A stretch of 64,000 nucleotides of DNA from Hofstenia miamia (Eukaryota; Xenacoelomorpha; Acoela). The position numbers and the translations under genes were made by a program. Of the stretch, positions 55,690-64,000 are shown piece by piece (positions within the stretch are counted from its first letter, which is position 1; each line of letters begins with the position of its first letter). The notes beneath the pieces were generated by a model. That model had not been told where the DNA came from. It worked only from the letters and a program-made list of their open reading frames with translations, and searched no databases. The stretch is taken from contig SCFE01000090.1 in NCBI GenBank assembly GCA_004352715.1, positions 62,001-126,000 of the forward strand, written 5' to 3'.

Positions 55690-56456
55690 TTTGGCGGCAA
55701 AATTAAGCGGCTGTAGATGAAAGAATGCTTTGGATTTGCAAAATAGTTTTTAATGCATCGTGCTAATATAGTATATCCAGATTCAAAGAAATTAATTCCT
55801 CCTCATGTAAATAGATCTGCATCAACATGTGCACCCTTGTAAAAACAACAGTTATTTTGAAAGATCTTGTACTTCAATTGTTTTGCATTTTGATGTAATA
55901 ATACATTGACTTCCAATGACATTTTATTAAACTTTTTAATATATGGAAATGGTGCGAGTTCGCCCAATGTAATTTCTGTGTTTTGAAAGGAATGGCATGT
56001 GGCAGTAATCAATTTTTCGAAAAGTGGTGTAAAATTCTTGTTTGATTACATGACGTCGTTTCTTCCAGCAGTGATCATCACCTTCTTTATATTGTTCTTT
56101 TGTGGGTATTGATAAATTATGTTCAAAATTTCCTCGATTGTAGCTCCAGGATATGAATGAATCATGACATAGTGATCTTTCATATGTTCATTTGCTCTCA
56201 AATTGTGATACATTGATGTTCAAATTATCAATGTATCTGAAGTTTCTTTGATATGTTTGACTTTTCATTGGTTTGTTTCACTTTTTTCTGGAGAATTTGG
56301 TTTGGAAACATTGTCACTGTTTGTGCAATTAGTGTTTGATGTTACTAGTGGTGAGGATGTTTCTTCTGAAAGGGATGGAAATTCTTCAATATTTGAGATT
56401 TTCCAAAGTAGGTAGTGTAGTTTGAGTAGTTCATCCCTTGATAATGTGGCAAACAA
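55690..56456 (-). pseudogene. LINE ORF1 with SGNH/GDSL esterase domain, decayed
   Basis: Minus frame starts MFATLSRDELLKLHYLLWKI, with a Ser/Asn-rich linker and KPNSPEKSETNQ before a stop. Beyond it: LII-stop-TSMYHNLRANEHMKDH, where a family GDS motif (block I) would stand; then SYPGATIEEIL; AGRNDVM (block III, G-x-N-D type); ITLGELAPFPYIKKFNKM; and HVDADLFT near the C-terminal catalytic region. Two further stops. The nucleophile block is destroyed, so esterase activity is lost. It lies directly upstream of ORF2 on the same strand. Confidence 0.65.
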
Positions 56457-56460
56457 AAGG

Positions 56461-57493
56461 TGCAGCTAACTTAGCAGCAGTGATGCGTTTTTGCGAATCA
56501 AAATCTCATATAAACTGAGAACTGTTAATTGTATTGAGTAGAGTGAGCTTGCTAGACCCGACGATCTTAGAGAGAAGCATGATTGGTTGTGGTTTTAAGT
56601 AAAATTCATGTGAATTTGAAATAGGGAGAACAGTGCTTAATTGATCATCATGCCACCTTTAAAGTGGCTTACATCATAATACTCTAACAGCCAATCAGAA
56701 TCCTAGATGACATCTAACTTTTGTGCTTTTAGTAAAATTTAAATGTACTTTTAAGTTTTTTCACTAAACCACGTTATTTCAAATATATGTTTTATGCAAA
56801 ATATAAACCCTGTAGTATGTTCTAATAAGGGACCCTTTTTTAAGAAATTACAAGTATTTTTAACAGCATGGCAATATCTGCGCCCTAAATTATATTGAAA
56901 AACATCGCACATAACTGTTGTGGAGGATTGAATGTGTATGACAACATTGGAAAATTCCAAATAAATATTCAAATAGGCTTGTTAAACATCCTTCTCCTGG
57001 ACAAATCAAACCAATTTCCTGGTCGAATTTATCTAGAATATCACTTATAAAAATGTGTTTCTCAAAATTAACCATAAAAAAACATTGGTAAGCTAAACAA
57101 ACCTTGACAATCTCAGGATAATTAAATTTAGGATAATTAATTTTTGTATTTCAATGTTATCTACTACGTATTTTATAACTTCATTTGGACTGATTAATTC
57201 ATGCTTCCTTGTTTCATTCAAATTAGAACATCACATAGATTGCACTCCTGTTTTCAATGTAATTGATTTATTTGCAATTTGAACTCTTTTACATATTATC
57301 TATTTAAAGAAAAAGTAAAGTAAAAAATTTTCCAGGTAATATAATTACTTTTAAGGATAAAGAAAAAATCAATTTTAATAATTTATTTTTGGAAGAAAAT
57401 ATGTCAAATTTTGCAAACTAATCCATTTTATAGGCCCTGCATCACTTGCAAACAACCAAAATGGACCATTCACATATGAAATATCACACTGAA
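56461..57493 (-). other. Probable LINE 5' region and unresolved minus-strand ORFs
   Basis: 56,461-56,720 is GC-richer, carries CTGATTGG on the minus strand and may be the LINE 5' UTR. ORFs at 56,751-56,972 and 56,890-57,075 (for example LICPGEGCLTSLFEYLFG) have no family I recognise and may belong to the virus-like remnant upstream. Confidence 0.35.
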
Positions 57494-57890
57494 TTAGACC
57501 TTTAGATGAAGATAGTCCAAATTTAATTTATTATATTCTAAACTATATGCAAGTTCCTGATTAATTTTAATTTTATTTGCATGAATTTGCAAGTTGTGCT
57601 TACTACTTTGGCATATTCCTCTACAGACTACTTGTGTACCAATTACCTTATATTGTTGCAAATCAGAATTATAAGTGTTCTTAAATTTGGTATCAAAGTT
57701 CATACCTTTAATAATATCACTGTCATCAGTACTACCAAATAGATCAGTTGTGTCAAAATATATATTATTTAAGGAAACAAATGTTTTTTCTATTACTAAA
57801 TTGTGTACAGACAATACACCAAATTTACTAATTTGAACATAAACATCTTTTGATTTTTCCAAAACTACTGCAAATCTTATTGTTTCTGGA
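57494..57890 (-). pseudogene. Unidentified protein of virus-like element
   Basis: 122-codon minus ORF from 57,862. The frame is open a little further upstream (PPETIRFAVVLEKS). Contains GVLSVHNLVIEKTFVSLNN and SDIIKGMNFDTKF. Beta-rich look, no family recognised. Same strand and spacing as the capsid-type remnants at 58.7-60.9 kb, so probably part of the same element. Between 57,900 and 58,200 fragments in another frame (TYGDKVFDKILIEGYIYVRD) suggest it was once longer. Confidence 0.4.
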
Positions 57891-58205
57891 GGACATGCTT
57901 CTTTGGTAAAGTAAATAAAATCAAGTTGCTCAACAAAATCTCAGCAGTTCTAAAAACATATTTACCTCTAAAATGTACAAAAGTATTAATTATTGTATAG
58001 TATACATCATTTTTTAAATGTAACACATTATAATGATTTTTTGATAAGATAAAAATTCATAAAAGTAAAATGTAACTATGAGCATCTCTAACATAAATAT
58101 AACCTTCTATTAAAATTTTGTCAAAAACTTTATCACCATAGGTAGGAAAATCTAAAGCCACTCATTGATTTTTATAAGCAGTTCCAGTAGTTTCCAAAGT
58201 TTTTA

Positions 58206-58656
58206 TCAAACCAAATAAACATATTTTTTAGAGAATTGTGGGATTACATGAGCATTTCTAAAATCATTTTTGTAAGTCTCTGCAAATGTTTTTTCTATTT
58301 TCAGTTCTGGAAAATAGTTCACTATGTTTTGGTAATTGTATTTGTAAATCTGAATGGAAATTATGCATAGATTCAATACTACATAATTGAGTGTTGGATT
58401 GCTTAATAATTTGCAAAATTTTGTTTTCATTGTTTGCAATTCTTTTTTCTACATGATCTTTGATTCATTGTTTGTTAATAGTATACTTTTCCTGTTCACC
58501 ATCACAAAAATTTATAATTTTCTTGTTGTGCATATTTAAACTTCTATTAATAAGATTATACTTTGATATATCTAACTTACTATTTTCAATTTGATTTATT
58601 TTGTATTTTTTGAGTTTAACATCTGTTTCTATGTTATTATTGTAACCCTTTGACAA
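58206..58656 (-). pseudogene. Unidentified coiled-coil-like protein of virus-like element
   Basis: Minus frame starting at 58,656 reads into a stop (58,465) and continues in the same frame with EKRIANNENKILQIIKQSNT. Lys/Asn/Ile-rich, heptad-like. No family recognised. It sits between the core-like and downstream ORFs of the element. Confidence 0.35.
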
Positions 58657-58679
58657 GAATGTGTAGCTTCAGGTATTCC

Positions 58680-58915
58680 ACTATTATTAAATCCCATTTA
58701 TATAAGGAAAAAAGAAAGCAAAGGGGCTAAAGCACCACCACTTTTTTTATTGCATTAAGTTGTGTTGTAGGGATTTTAATATCACAAGCTTTATTTATTT
58801 TCTTAGCTTTTTCTAACTGGTTTATTTGTCTTTCTGTTAAAACAAATGGAATGGAAGTTCCTTGGCTAGTATTACTAACCCTTAAAGTTATAGGACTTGA
58901 ATTTTTAATACTTTT
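58680..58915 (-). pseudogene. Core/pX-like small protein remnant of adintovirus-like element
   Basis: Minus frame with SPITLRVSNTSQGTSIPFVL and TERQINQLEKAKKINKACDI, then a run of A where a one-base shift separates the main frame from one reading SGGALAPLLSFFL. A conserved LTxxQINxLxKAKK block followed by a Gly/Ala/Leu hydrophobic tail is found in small capsid-associated proteins of adintovirus/Polinton-like elements. Identification is from family resemblance. Confidence 0.5.
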
Positions 58916-59094
58916 TTTTCAATTTATTTAATCAACCATTAGTTAAGTTTAAGTTATGCTTTTTATATTCTGTATATAAAGTAAAAAGAAAATATTTTTC
59001 TGACTTTTGACAAAGTTAAACTTAAGTAAGAGAGAAATTATTTTTCCTTAAAATATTAAAGTAGTTTGATTTGATGTTGTACTCACACATATTT

Positions 59095-60900
59095 CTTGTT
59101 AATACATAAATGAATCCCCTGGAGCACCTTGTAAAGTATATCTAAATCTAATTTTATTGATTGCATTTCAAGATGTATCTTTTTGTTTAAATAAATCAAA
59201 TACAATTATTCATTATTTCTTGCTAAAATCAGAAGGCTTAATAAATGTACCTGTTGAAAAATAATTGACACCATCATTATATCTAACAAATTCTGTATAT
59301 AGTCTTGGAAACTCACTAGTTGGATGAATCTCTACTTGTGGATACAAATGATTATTTCTTAATTCTAAATGACATGAAAAAATTTCAGTAGAATTTAAGG
59401 TATAAAAGTCAAGTTCATTCTTACTTTGATTATTAATTTTATCTTCAGTGATGGTATAGATTTTTGTATTGAATTTCTTATTCTAAATATTCCTGCCCAG
59501 TAAACATAGAACTGTAATAATGACATCACTGAACAACACAATAACAGCACTAAAATGACATTACAAAACAACATCTTTTCACAATAAAATGACAAACTAT
59601 CAATAAAAATGCAGTTTTAAAAAATTTATCTTCAAATTGTCATAATACTAAATATATTCCTATTTTTAAATATTTTTTGATAGATTGAATTTTACAACAA
59701 CACTAATCCACACTATAAATGCCACTCAAACAATTAAATTCCTATTAAATGCCAATACACCACAAAAATGAAATTGTTACAAAAGTTTTATGTTTACTGG
59801 GTGATTGTTGATTTATAGGATTAGATTCCTCTAATGTGTTTCTTATATACACCTGTTTATTATTTATAAAACTATTCAAATAAATTTTTCTTCTACTAGG
59901 ATTGAATGCTAATTGTGGCACAAAGAGACATAATTGAGTCACAACTAGTTTTCCATTTCCAGCTGGATGAAATATTACATTATCATCTTTTGCTAATTCA
60001 AGATTTATTTGAACCTTGCCTGCAGGTAAGATTTTTGTCAGGGTTACTCTACCAGTCAATGGACTGAAGAGTGGGTGGCAACAGATCTGCTCTGGCACTT
60101 CCCCTAGAAGTGTGCAGGCCAGCTTAATCATGCTTGCCCTCTGGCGACCCCTGGCATGCAGAGTGCTGATCTGTGTTGAGTCTGATCAGCAGAGAGTAAA
60201 GCCGAAGGCCGAGCTTCGTGAGAGGGTTGCGCCTCTCTACAGCTTTCGCCAACCAAGGCTACTAACTGAGGTAACTCGTGAGCACCTGCGTCTGCCTGTT
60301 ATGGAGATCCTGATTATTTAGGAGATATTTATACACTTGTAGTGCAAAGCACCAAGTGACAGCCCTAAAATCTTCGTAACCTAGAATGTTGGATCATTAC
60401 TAAAACCCATGACAAAGCAAAGCTCCCTCATAGGTAAGATACTATGTCTTACACCTCTGAAAAAAATCAACTTTACTGAGACAAAAAATTGTATTATTTT
60501 CATTTCCATCTTTTAGAAGTTCTATTTTATCATTATTGTTCCTGTAGAAGAATTCATTTTATGCAGTGTTCAAATAAGATCTGAATACTCAAGAATGTTG
60601 TGTAAATGGGCAACTTTTAAAATTTTTTAAGATTTGTAGTAAAAGTATCATTATATTCCACAAATACTCTGTTAAATGTGAGTAGACATCACCACTAATT
60701 TAACATTATCTACTGTAACAAATCCTGTGTTATCAAGTTTAACTATTTTAAATTTCACATCTATATAAGCAATGAACCAATCATAAGGTATATCTGTAGA
60801 ATTATCAACTGTAAGCTTATAGTTTTTTTATTTTGAATATTACCTGCTGCAGGTATTATAATTGGAGTCTGGAGATCAAAATCTAATGTATTCATTTCTT
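59095..60900 (-). pseudogene. Major capsid (hexon-like) protein remnant, adintovirus/Polinton-like
   Basis: Minus-strand blocks in order: IPYDWFIAYIDVKFKIVK and NTGFVTVDNVKLVV (60,672-60,818); VAHLHNILEYSDL (about 60,590-60,630); after a 399-bp insertion, KVQINLELAKDDNVIF and KLVVTQLCLFVPQLAFN (59,880-60,020); FSCHLELRNNHLYPQVEIHP (59,300-59,390); IIVFDLFKQKDTS (about 59,175-59,215); and a last beta-strand region to 59,097. This order resembles double-jelly-roll capsid proteins of endogenous adintovirus/Polinton-like elements. Stops, shifts and the insertion make it a fossil. No polymerase, integrase or packaging ATPase was found. Confidence 0.5.
60033..60431 (+). repeat. SINE-like dispersed repeat, copy 2, with 9-bp target duplication
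   Basis: Flanked by AGGTAAGAT at 60,024-60,032 and 60,432-60,440. Shares start (AGGGTTACTCTACCAGTC) and end (GACAAAGCAAAGCTCCCTCA) with the repeat at 20,912. GC-richer than its surroundings. Interrupts the capsid-like remnant. The ORF at 60,016-60,321 through it is probably chance. Confidence 0.65.
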
Positions 60901-61329
60901 TCTAGAAATGTTGGATTTCTGAAGTCAGTCATTTCTATTATATAAAGAAAAAATAAAATCATTTTTCCTGAAGTAAAAGAAAAATTAATTTCACAATAGT
61001 TTTAAAAATCTTGTCCTTATATGGTCAAACTCCCTTGACCCAGTCTTGGGAAACCTTTTTAATAACATTTGTATCTCCATTCCCTTTTGTTCATTTGGTG
61101 TTTCTGAGCTGAATGTAATAAGAATATTTGTTACTTTTGATGTTTTATTATTGTTTGTTACCTGTGGTTTATTGAAATTAGTTTCCTTTACAGGGAGAGC
61201 ATTCTCTCTCTATAGGTTAATAAAATTAACCCTTAAATAGTTTTCATGAGTTTCTTTGATTTAGTCTATATAAGAAAAAAAGACTTTCATTTTTTGCAAT
61301 TTTAAAAATAATTATATTTTATTAAAAAT
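60901..61329. other. No gene recognised
   Basis: Possible upstream part of the virus-like element on the minus strand. Only short ORFs. Confidence 0.3.
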
Positions 61330-61995
61330 AATTTTATTTTATTAAGAATAAAAAAGACAAACCCTCTAAATGCACAAAATTATAGGCCCATTTGCATTGG
61401 CCACCCCTTTTGTAAACTATTTGAAAAATTATTAAATAATCAAATAAATGCATATTTGATATCTGAAAATATTCTTTCAAAAAAACAATTTGGTTTTTGT
61501 AATGGTTATAGCACTCAAGATGCAATTCTATCAATATCAGAACAAATAAAATCTCATTTAACCCTAAACAAATGTAGTTGTGTTGCACTCCTTGATTTGA
61601 GCAAAGCTTAAACTCAATGAATTTTGACATATTAAGGGACAAATTAATATATTATAACATTGATCACAAATCTGTAAACTTAATAATGACTATCCTTAAA
61701 AATGGACAGCAAAGAGTTATACTTAATGGTAAAAAATCAAAATATATTATAAAGGACCATGGGGTTGAACAGGGCACAGTTCTCAGACCTATTCTATTTG
61801 CAATCTATGTTAATGACATAACTCAACAGGTAAAATTTATCCATATGCAGATGATAACTGTCTTATAAGTACTGATATAAATAGAGAAATTAAATTTGAA
61901 AAAAATTTCAAGAAATTCAGAAAGAAATTGCAAACATTCCTCTTTAATAGAAAATGCCTACTTAATGACAATAATACACTACATTAATTTAAAAA
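61330..61995 (+). pseudogene. LINE reverse transcriptase fragment
   Basis: Frame 1: NYRPICIGHPFCKLFEKLL, FGFCNGYSTQDAI, CVALLDLSKA. After a shift near 61,610: RDKLIYYNIDHKSVNLIM and HGVEQGTVLRPILFAIYVND (Gln kept, Pro lost in motif B). A third frame gives IYADDNCLIS. A short 5'- and 3'-truncated copy. Confidence 0.75.
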
Positions 61996-62009
61996 TTTTG
62001 TATAAAATG

Positions 62010-62040
62010 CACACACACAAAACACACACACACACACACA
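62010..62040. repeat. (CA)n microsatellite
   Basis: ACACACA run, interrupted once by AAAA. Confidence 0.9.
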
Positions 62041-62049
62041 TTTTAATAT

Positions 62050-62562
62050 TATATGTTGTAGAATTGCAGGGGCACTCTGACCACTCTAGCAGTACTGAGA
62101 AACTCAATTAACAGGTAGAAGGTTGCAAAGGCTACCATCATAGAGAGTGACCCACATTCCAACAAAAAACAGAACATTGGTAGTTTGCCAGTTAAATAAA
62201 GATACAGAAAAATAGTTCACCAAGAATTATCCTCCAATAGCAACCAATTCTCATGGCATCACGCCAAAGCAGCATCCTTGAATTGATCCAAGCTTGCCAA
62301 GGTGCTAATAGTGTGTTTCTAGTTCTTAATTTCTTCATCAAAAAAAACAGATCTCAATTGTTCTTATTTCCTCAGCCTATGTAAATAAATAATAAATATC
62401 ACATGCAATTACCATGCATTCACATTCACCAGTGGTATATTATCATCACATTGTAAATTATTAAGTACAATGTATGAATAGAAATGATAGAATAAAGTTG
62501 TTATTTCCCTATACTTAATTGTAACCATAACCTAATGCAGTACCACAATTTGGGCTGCCAAC
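62050..62562. other. No gene recognised
   Basis: No coding or repeat signature found. Confidence 0.4.
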
Positions 62563-63018
62563 TGTTAGAGAGTGTGTTGTCACCCTAGACACAGTGGAGT
62601 AACTCCCAAATTATTGCTGGAACTTAAGCAATTATTATTTCACAACAATGCATAGATGAATATAAAAGGGTTAGCTTAATAATAAAATCAAAAATGATCA
62701 AATATGATTGAAGTTAGACAAATTATATTGTGTTGTTCACTCTCAAGTATTTATAACAATCAAGTAATTATTACCTGTTCAGGCTTTACAAATTTTACAT
62801 TAGAGTTCCCTAGCAAAATTAAAGAGCAATAACACATTCAACTAAAACAAGGGGACAAAAAACTCTAATTTTATATAACTGCACTAGAAAAACTTGACAG
62901 TGAAAATCACAATCTCATGATGATGTAATTAACTAATCTAACTAATTATAAGGCAGTATTTAGCACTAATAAAATTGACAATATGATAAAATCAAAAGAG
63001 GCCCTGAGTGACTCTACA
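62563..63018 (-). repeat. Probable 3' LTR, minus strand
   Basis: On the minus strand it begins TGTAGAGTCACTCAGGG and ends CACTCTCTAACA: TG...CA ends with short inverted TGTWAG. Immediately upstream is GAGCAAGGGGGGCA, a polypurine tract that starts at the stop codon of the ORF at 63,031. Stop, polypurine tract, TG is the expected order at the 3' end of an LTR retrotransposon. The 5' LTR would be outside the window. Confidence 0.5.
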
Positions 63019-63030
63019 TGCCCCCCTTGC

Positions 63031-63510
63031 TCAACTAAGTTTGTGGCAGTAGCTGGACCATGGGTTTAGGCGGGAGATCTTTTCATGAATTTTCTTAAGT
63101 TGGATAGCTTGAGGCTGGCCCTTCAGGAAAATGTCCTTTATAGTTAGCTTTCCATCAATGTAGACCTGCTCTGGATTGCTGCCAGAGATTAGCTTATCAT
63201 GAACTTCTTTATGTTCTGCTGTCTGCCTTGACTTTTTGATCTCAGCTGACATGGAAACATAGCTGATTTTATCAGAGAGGTGAGCAGACACCTTCTTGTG
63301 ACCTTTCCATATCCTCCATAAAGGAAAAATAAGATTCGTCATTATGCATGGTGGTGGTATACAAAGTAGATTGTTCCTCTCTGCATTGTTCTTGATTTGA
63401 CTGAATTCAACCTTCTTGCTGAGAGTGGCAGTGCTGATGGTTACAGGATGGTTTATCTTGGCTTCTTTAATCATATCCCAGAAAGTGTTGTGGAGGCCAT
63501 GACTGCACAC
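63031..63510 (-). CDS. Unrecognised protein upstream of probable LTR
   Basis: 159 codons on the minus strand from MCSHGLHNTFWDMIKEAKIN to a C-terminal SRLNPWSSYCHKLS. Lys-rich middle with HKKVSAHLSDKISYVSM and SNPEQVYIDGKLTIKDIFL. No RT, integrase or protease motif visible and no family recognised. The position directly before the polypurine tract suggests it is the last ORF of an LTR element. The frame is interrupted above 63,580 by stops. Confidence 0.4.
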   Translation of the reverse strand: MCSHGLHNTFWDMIKEAKINHPVTISTATLSKKVEFSQIKNNAERNNLLCIPPPCIMTNLIFPLWRIWKGHKKVSAHLSDKISYVSMSAEIKKSRQTAEHKEVHDKLISGSNPEQVYIDGKLTIKDIFLKGQPQAIQLKKIHEKISRLNPWSSYCHKLS

Positions 63511-64000
63511 TTTGTCAATCTGGGAGGAGGATGCTCAAATGTGAACTGTAATGCATTCGATTTCCAGGGTAAGTTAGTGTCCTAGTGATAGTAGAAGCAC
63601 AAGCTCTTCCTTTAAGAACATTTCAGTGAGGCACCATTTCATTAATCCAAGGACATCATTGTCTCTACTTGTTTTGATGATTCACTTCACAATAGCTAAC
63701 TTTTCAGTGAACTCTTTGGGCTGGTGCTCAATGGTTAAGATTCTTTCATTATCAGTAATTAACCAGGCAAAAGTGGGCTGAGGTGAGGTGGCAGTGCCTG
63801 AAAACTTTTCTAATTTGACTGCTTTGATTCATGCTTTTGTTGCTGGGGAGACCTCAATCACAAATGAGGCAAGTAGTTCTTCCTCTTGATAGAATTGTCT
63901 GTTCCAGAACTAGTAGAGGAATAATCTCTCCATCCTTGGTAGCATGTCTCTGCATCTCTACCACTTTGCTATATCTTCACTCTGGATAAATTAGATTTTC
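63511..64000 (-). other. Broken minus-strand coding sequence at window edge
   Basis: Minus frames contain EKFSGTATSPQPTFAWLITD and RILTIEHQPKEFTEKLAIVK separated by single stops, apparently continuous with the ORF below. No family recognised. Truncated by the window end. Confidence 0.35.

Larger units (their letters stand above)
51783..56460 (-). mobile_element. Nearly full-length LINE, minus strand, SGNH-type ORF1
   Basis: From 5' to 3' on the minus strand: ORF1 with SGNH esterase (about 56,456-55,690), ORF2 endonuclease (55,213-54,439), linker, RT (53,096-52,635), 3' UTR and a (TTATC)n tail at 51,783-51,796. An esterase ORF1 with endonuclease/RT ORF2 is a CR1-type arrangement. Same family as the copy at 34.2-37.5 kb. 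Inactivated by stops and shifts. An assembly duplication lies at 53,972-54,367. Confidence 0.8.

Noticed and set aside
60016-60321. 101-codon ORF across the SINE-like repeat
   Set aside because: Runs from capsid-remnant antisense into the repeat; the copy at 20.9 kb has no matching ORF.
61046-61240. 64-codon hydrophobic plus-strand ORF
   Set aside because: No motif, no splice context; chance ORF beside the virus-like remnant.

Overview
The window is from an animal nuclear genome. It has GT-AG introns, animal-type LINEs, many Tc1/mariner, hAT and piggyBac-like elements, AT microsatellites and scaffolding gaps. It is strongly AT-rich and dominated by mobile elements, which suggests an invertebrate. 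A cnidarian-like or other early-branching marine animal would fit, but nothing in the sequence fixes the species. No rRNA, tRNA or CRISPR array was seen.

One host gene stands out: a complete CEP70 (centrosomal protein of 70 kDa) orthologue on the + strand, 14,730-38,061. I assembled it by eye from 16 coding exons. All junctions are GT-AG, the phases agree throughout, and the result is an uninterrupted 603-codon frame with the family's conserved C-terminal region. Its introns are crowded with transposons: an integrase-bearing element with 204-bp inverted ends, four hAT-type short elements (two with convincing 8-bp target duplications), a SINE-like repeat, a mariner with 136-bp inverted ends, a Tc1-like element broken by a foreign segment carrying an antisense ORF, and a LINE.

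Layout. 0.3-2.4 kb: two decayed reverse transcriptase fragments in opposite orientation. 4.0-7.6 kb: nearly complete LINE with a PHD-finger ORF1, an endonuclease/RT ORF2 and a (TAC)n tail. 8.9-10.75 kb: 3' part of an R4/Dong-type LINE between (TAA)n tracts. 10.75-12.5 kb: minus-strand LINE remains. 14.7-38.1 kb: CEP70. 38.5-39.2 kb: piggyBac-like element in TTAA. 40.3-41.6 kb: two LINE 3' ends tail to tail. 42.17-42.35 kb: inverted CCAAT motifs plus a CRE. 42.75-50.59 kb: a giant imperfect palindrome with arms of about 3.4-3.5 kb, no coding content and internal tandem repeats. 51.8-56.5 kb: minus-strand LINE with an SGNH-esterase ORF1. 57-60.9 kb: decayed capsid-type genes of an adintovirus/Polinton-like element, minus strand, interrupted by a SINE-like insertion. 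61.3-62.0 kb: RT fragment. 62.56-64.0 kb: probable 3' LTR with a polypurine tract, preceded on the minus strand by an unrecognised ORF.

Several gaps look like assembly artefacts. At 35,941-36,100 the gap is flanked by the same 42 bases on both sides. A single N at 53,972 introduces a duplicate of the LINE 3' end. Two gaps are exactly 1,000 N, which suggests placeholders.
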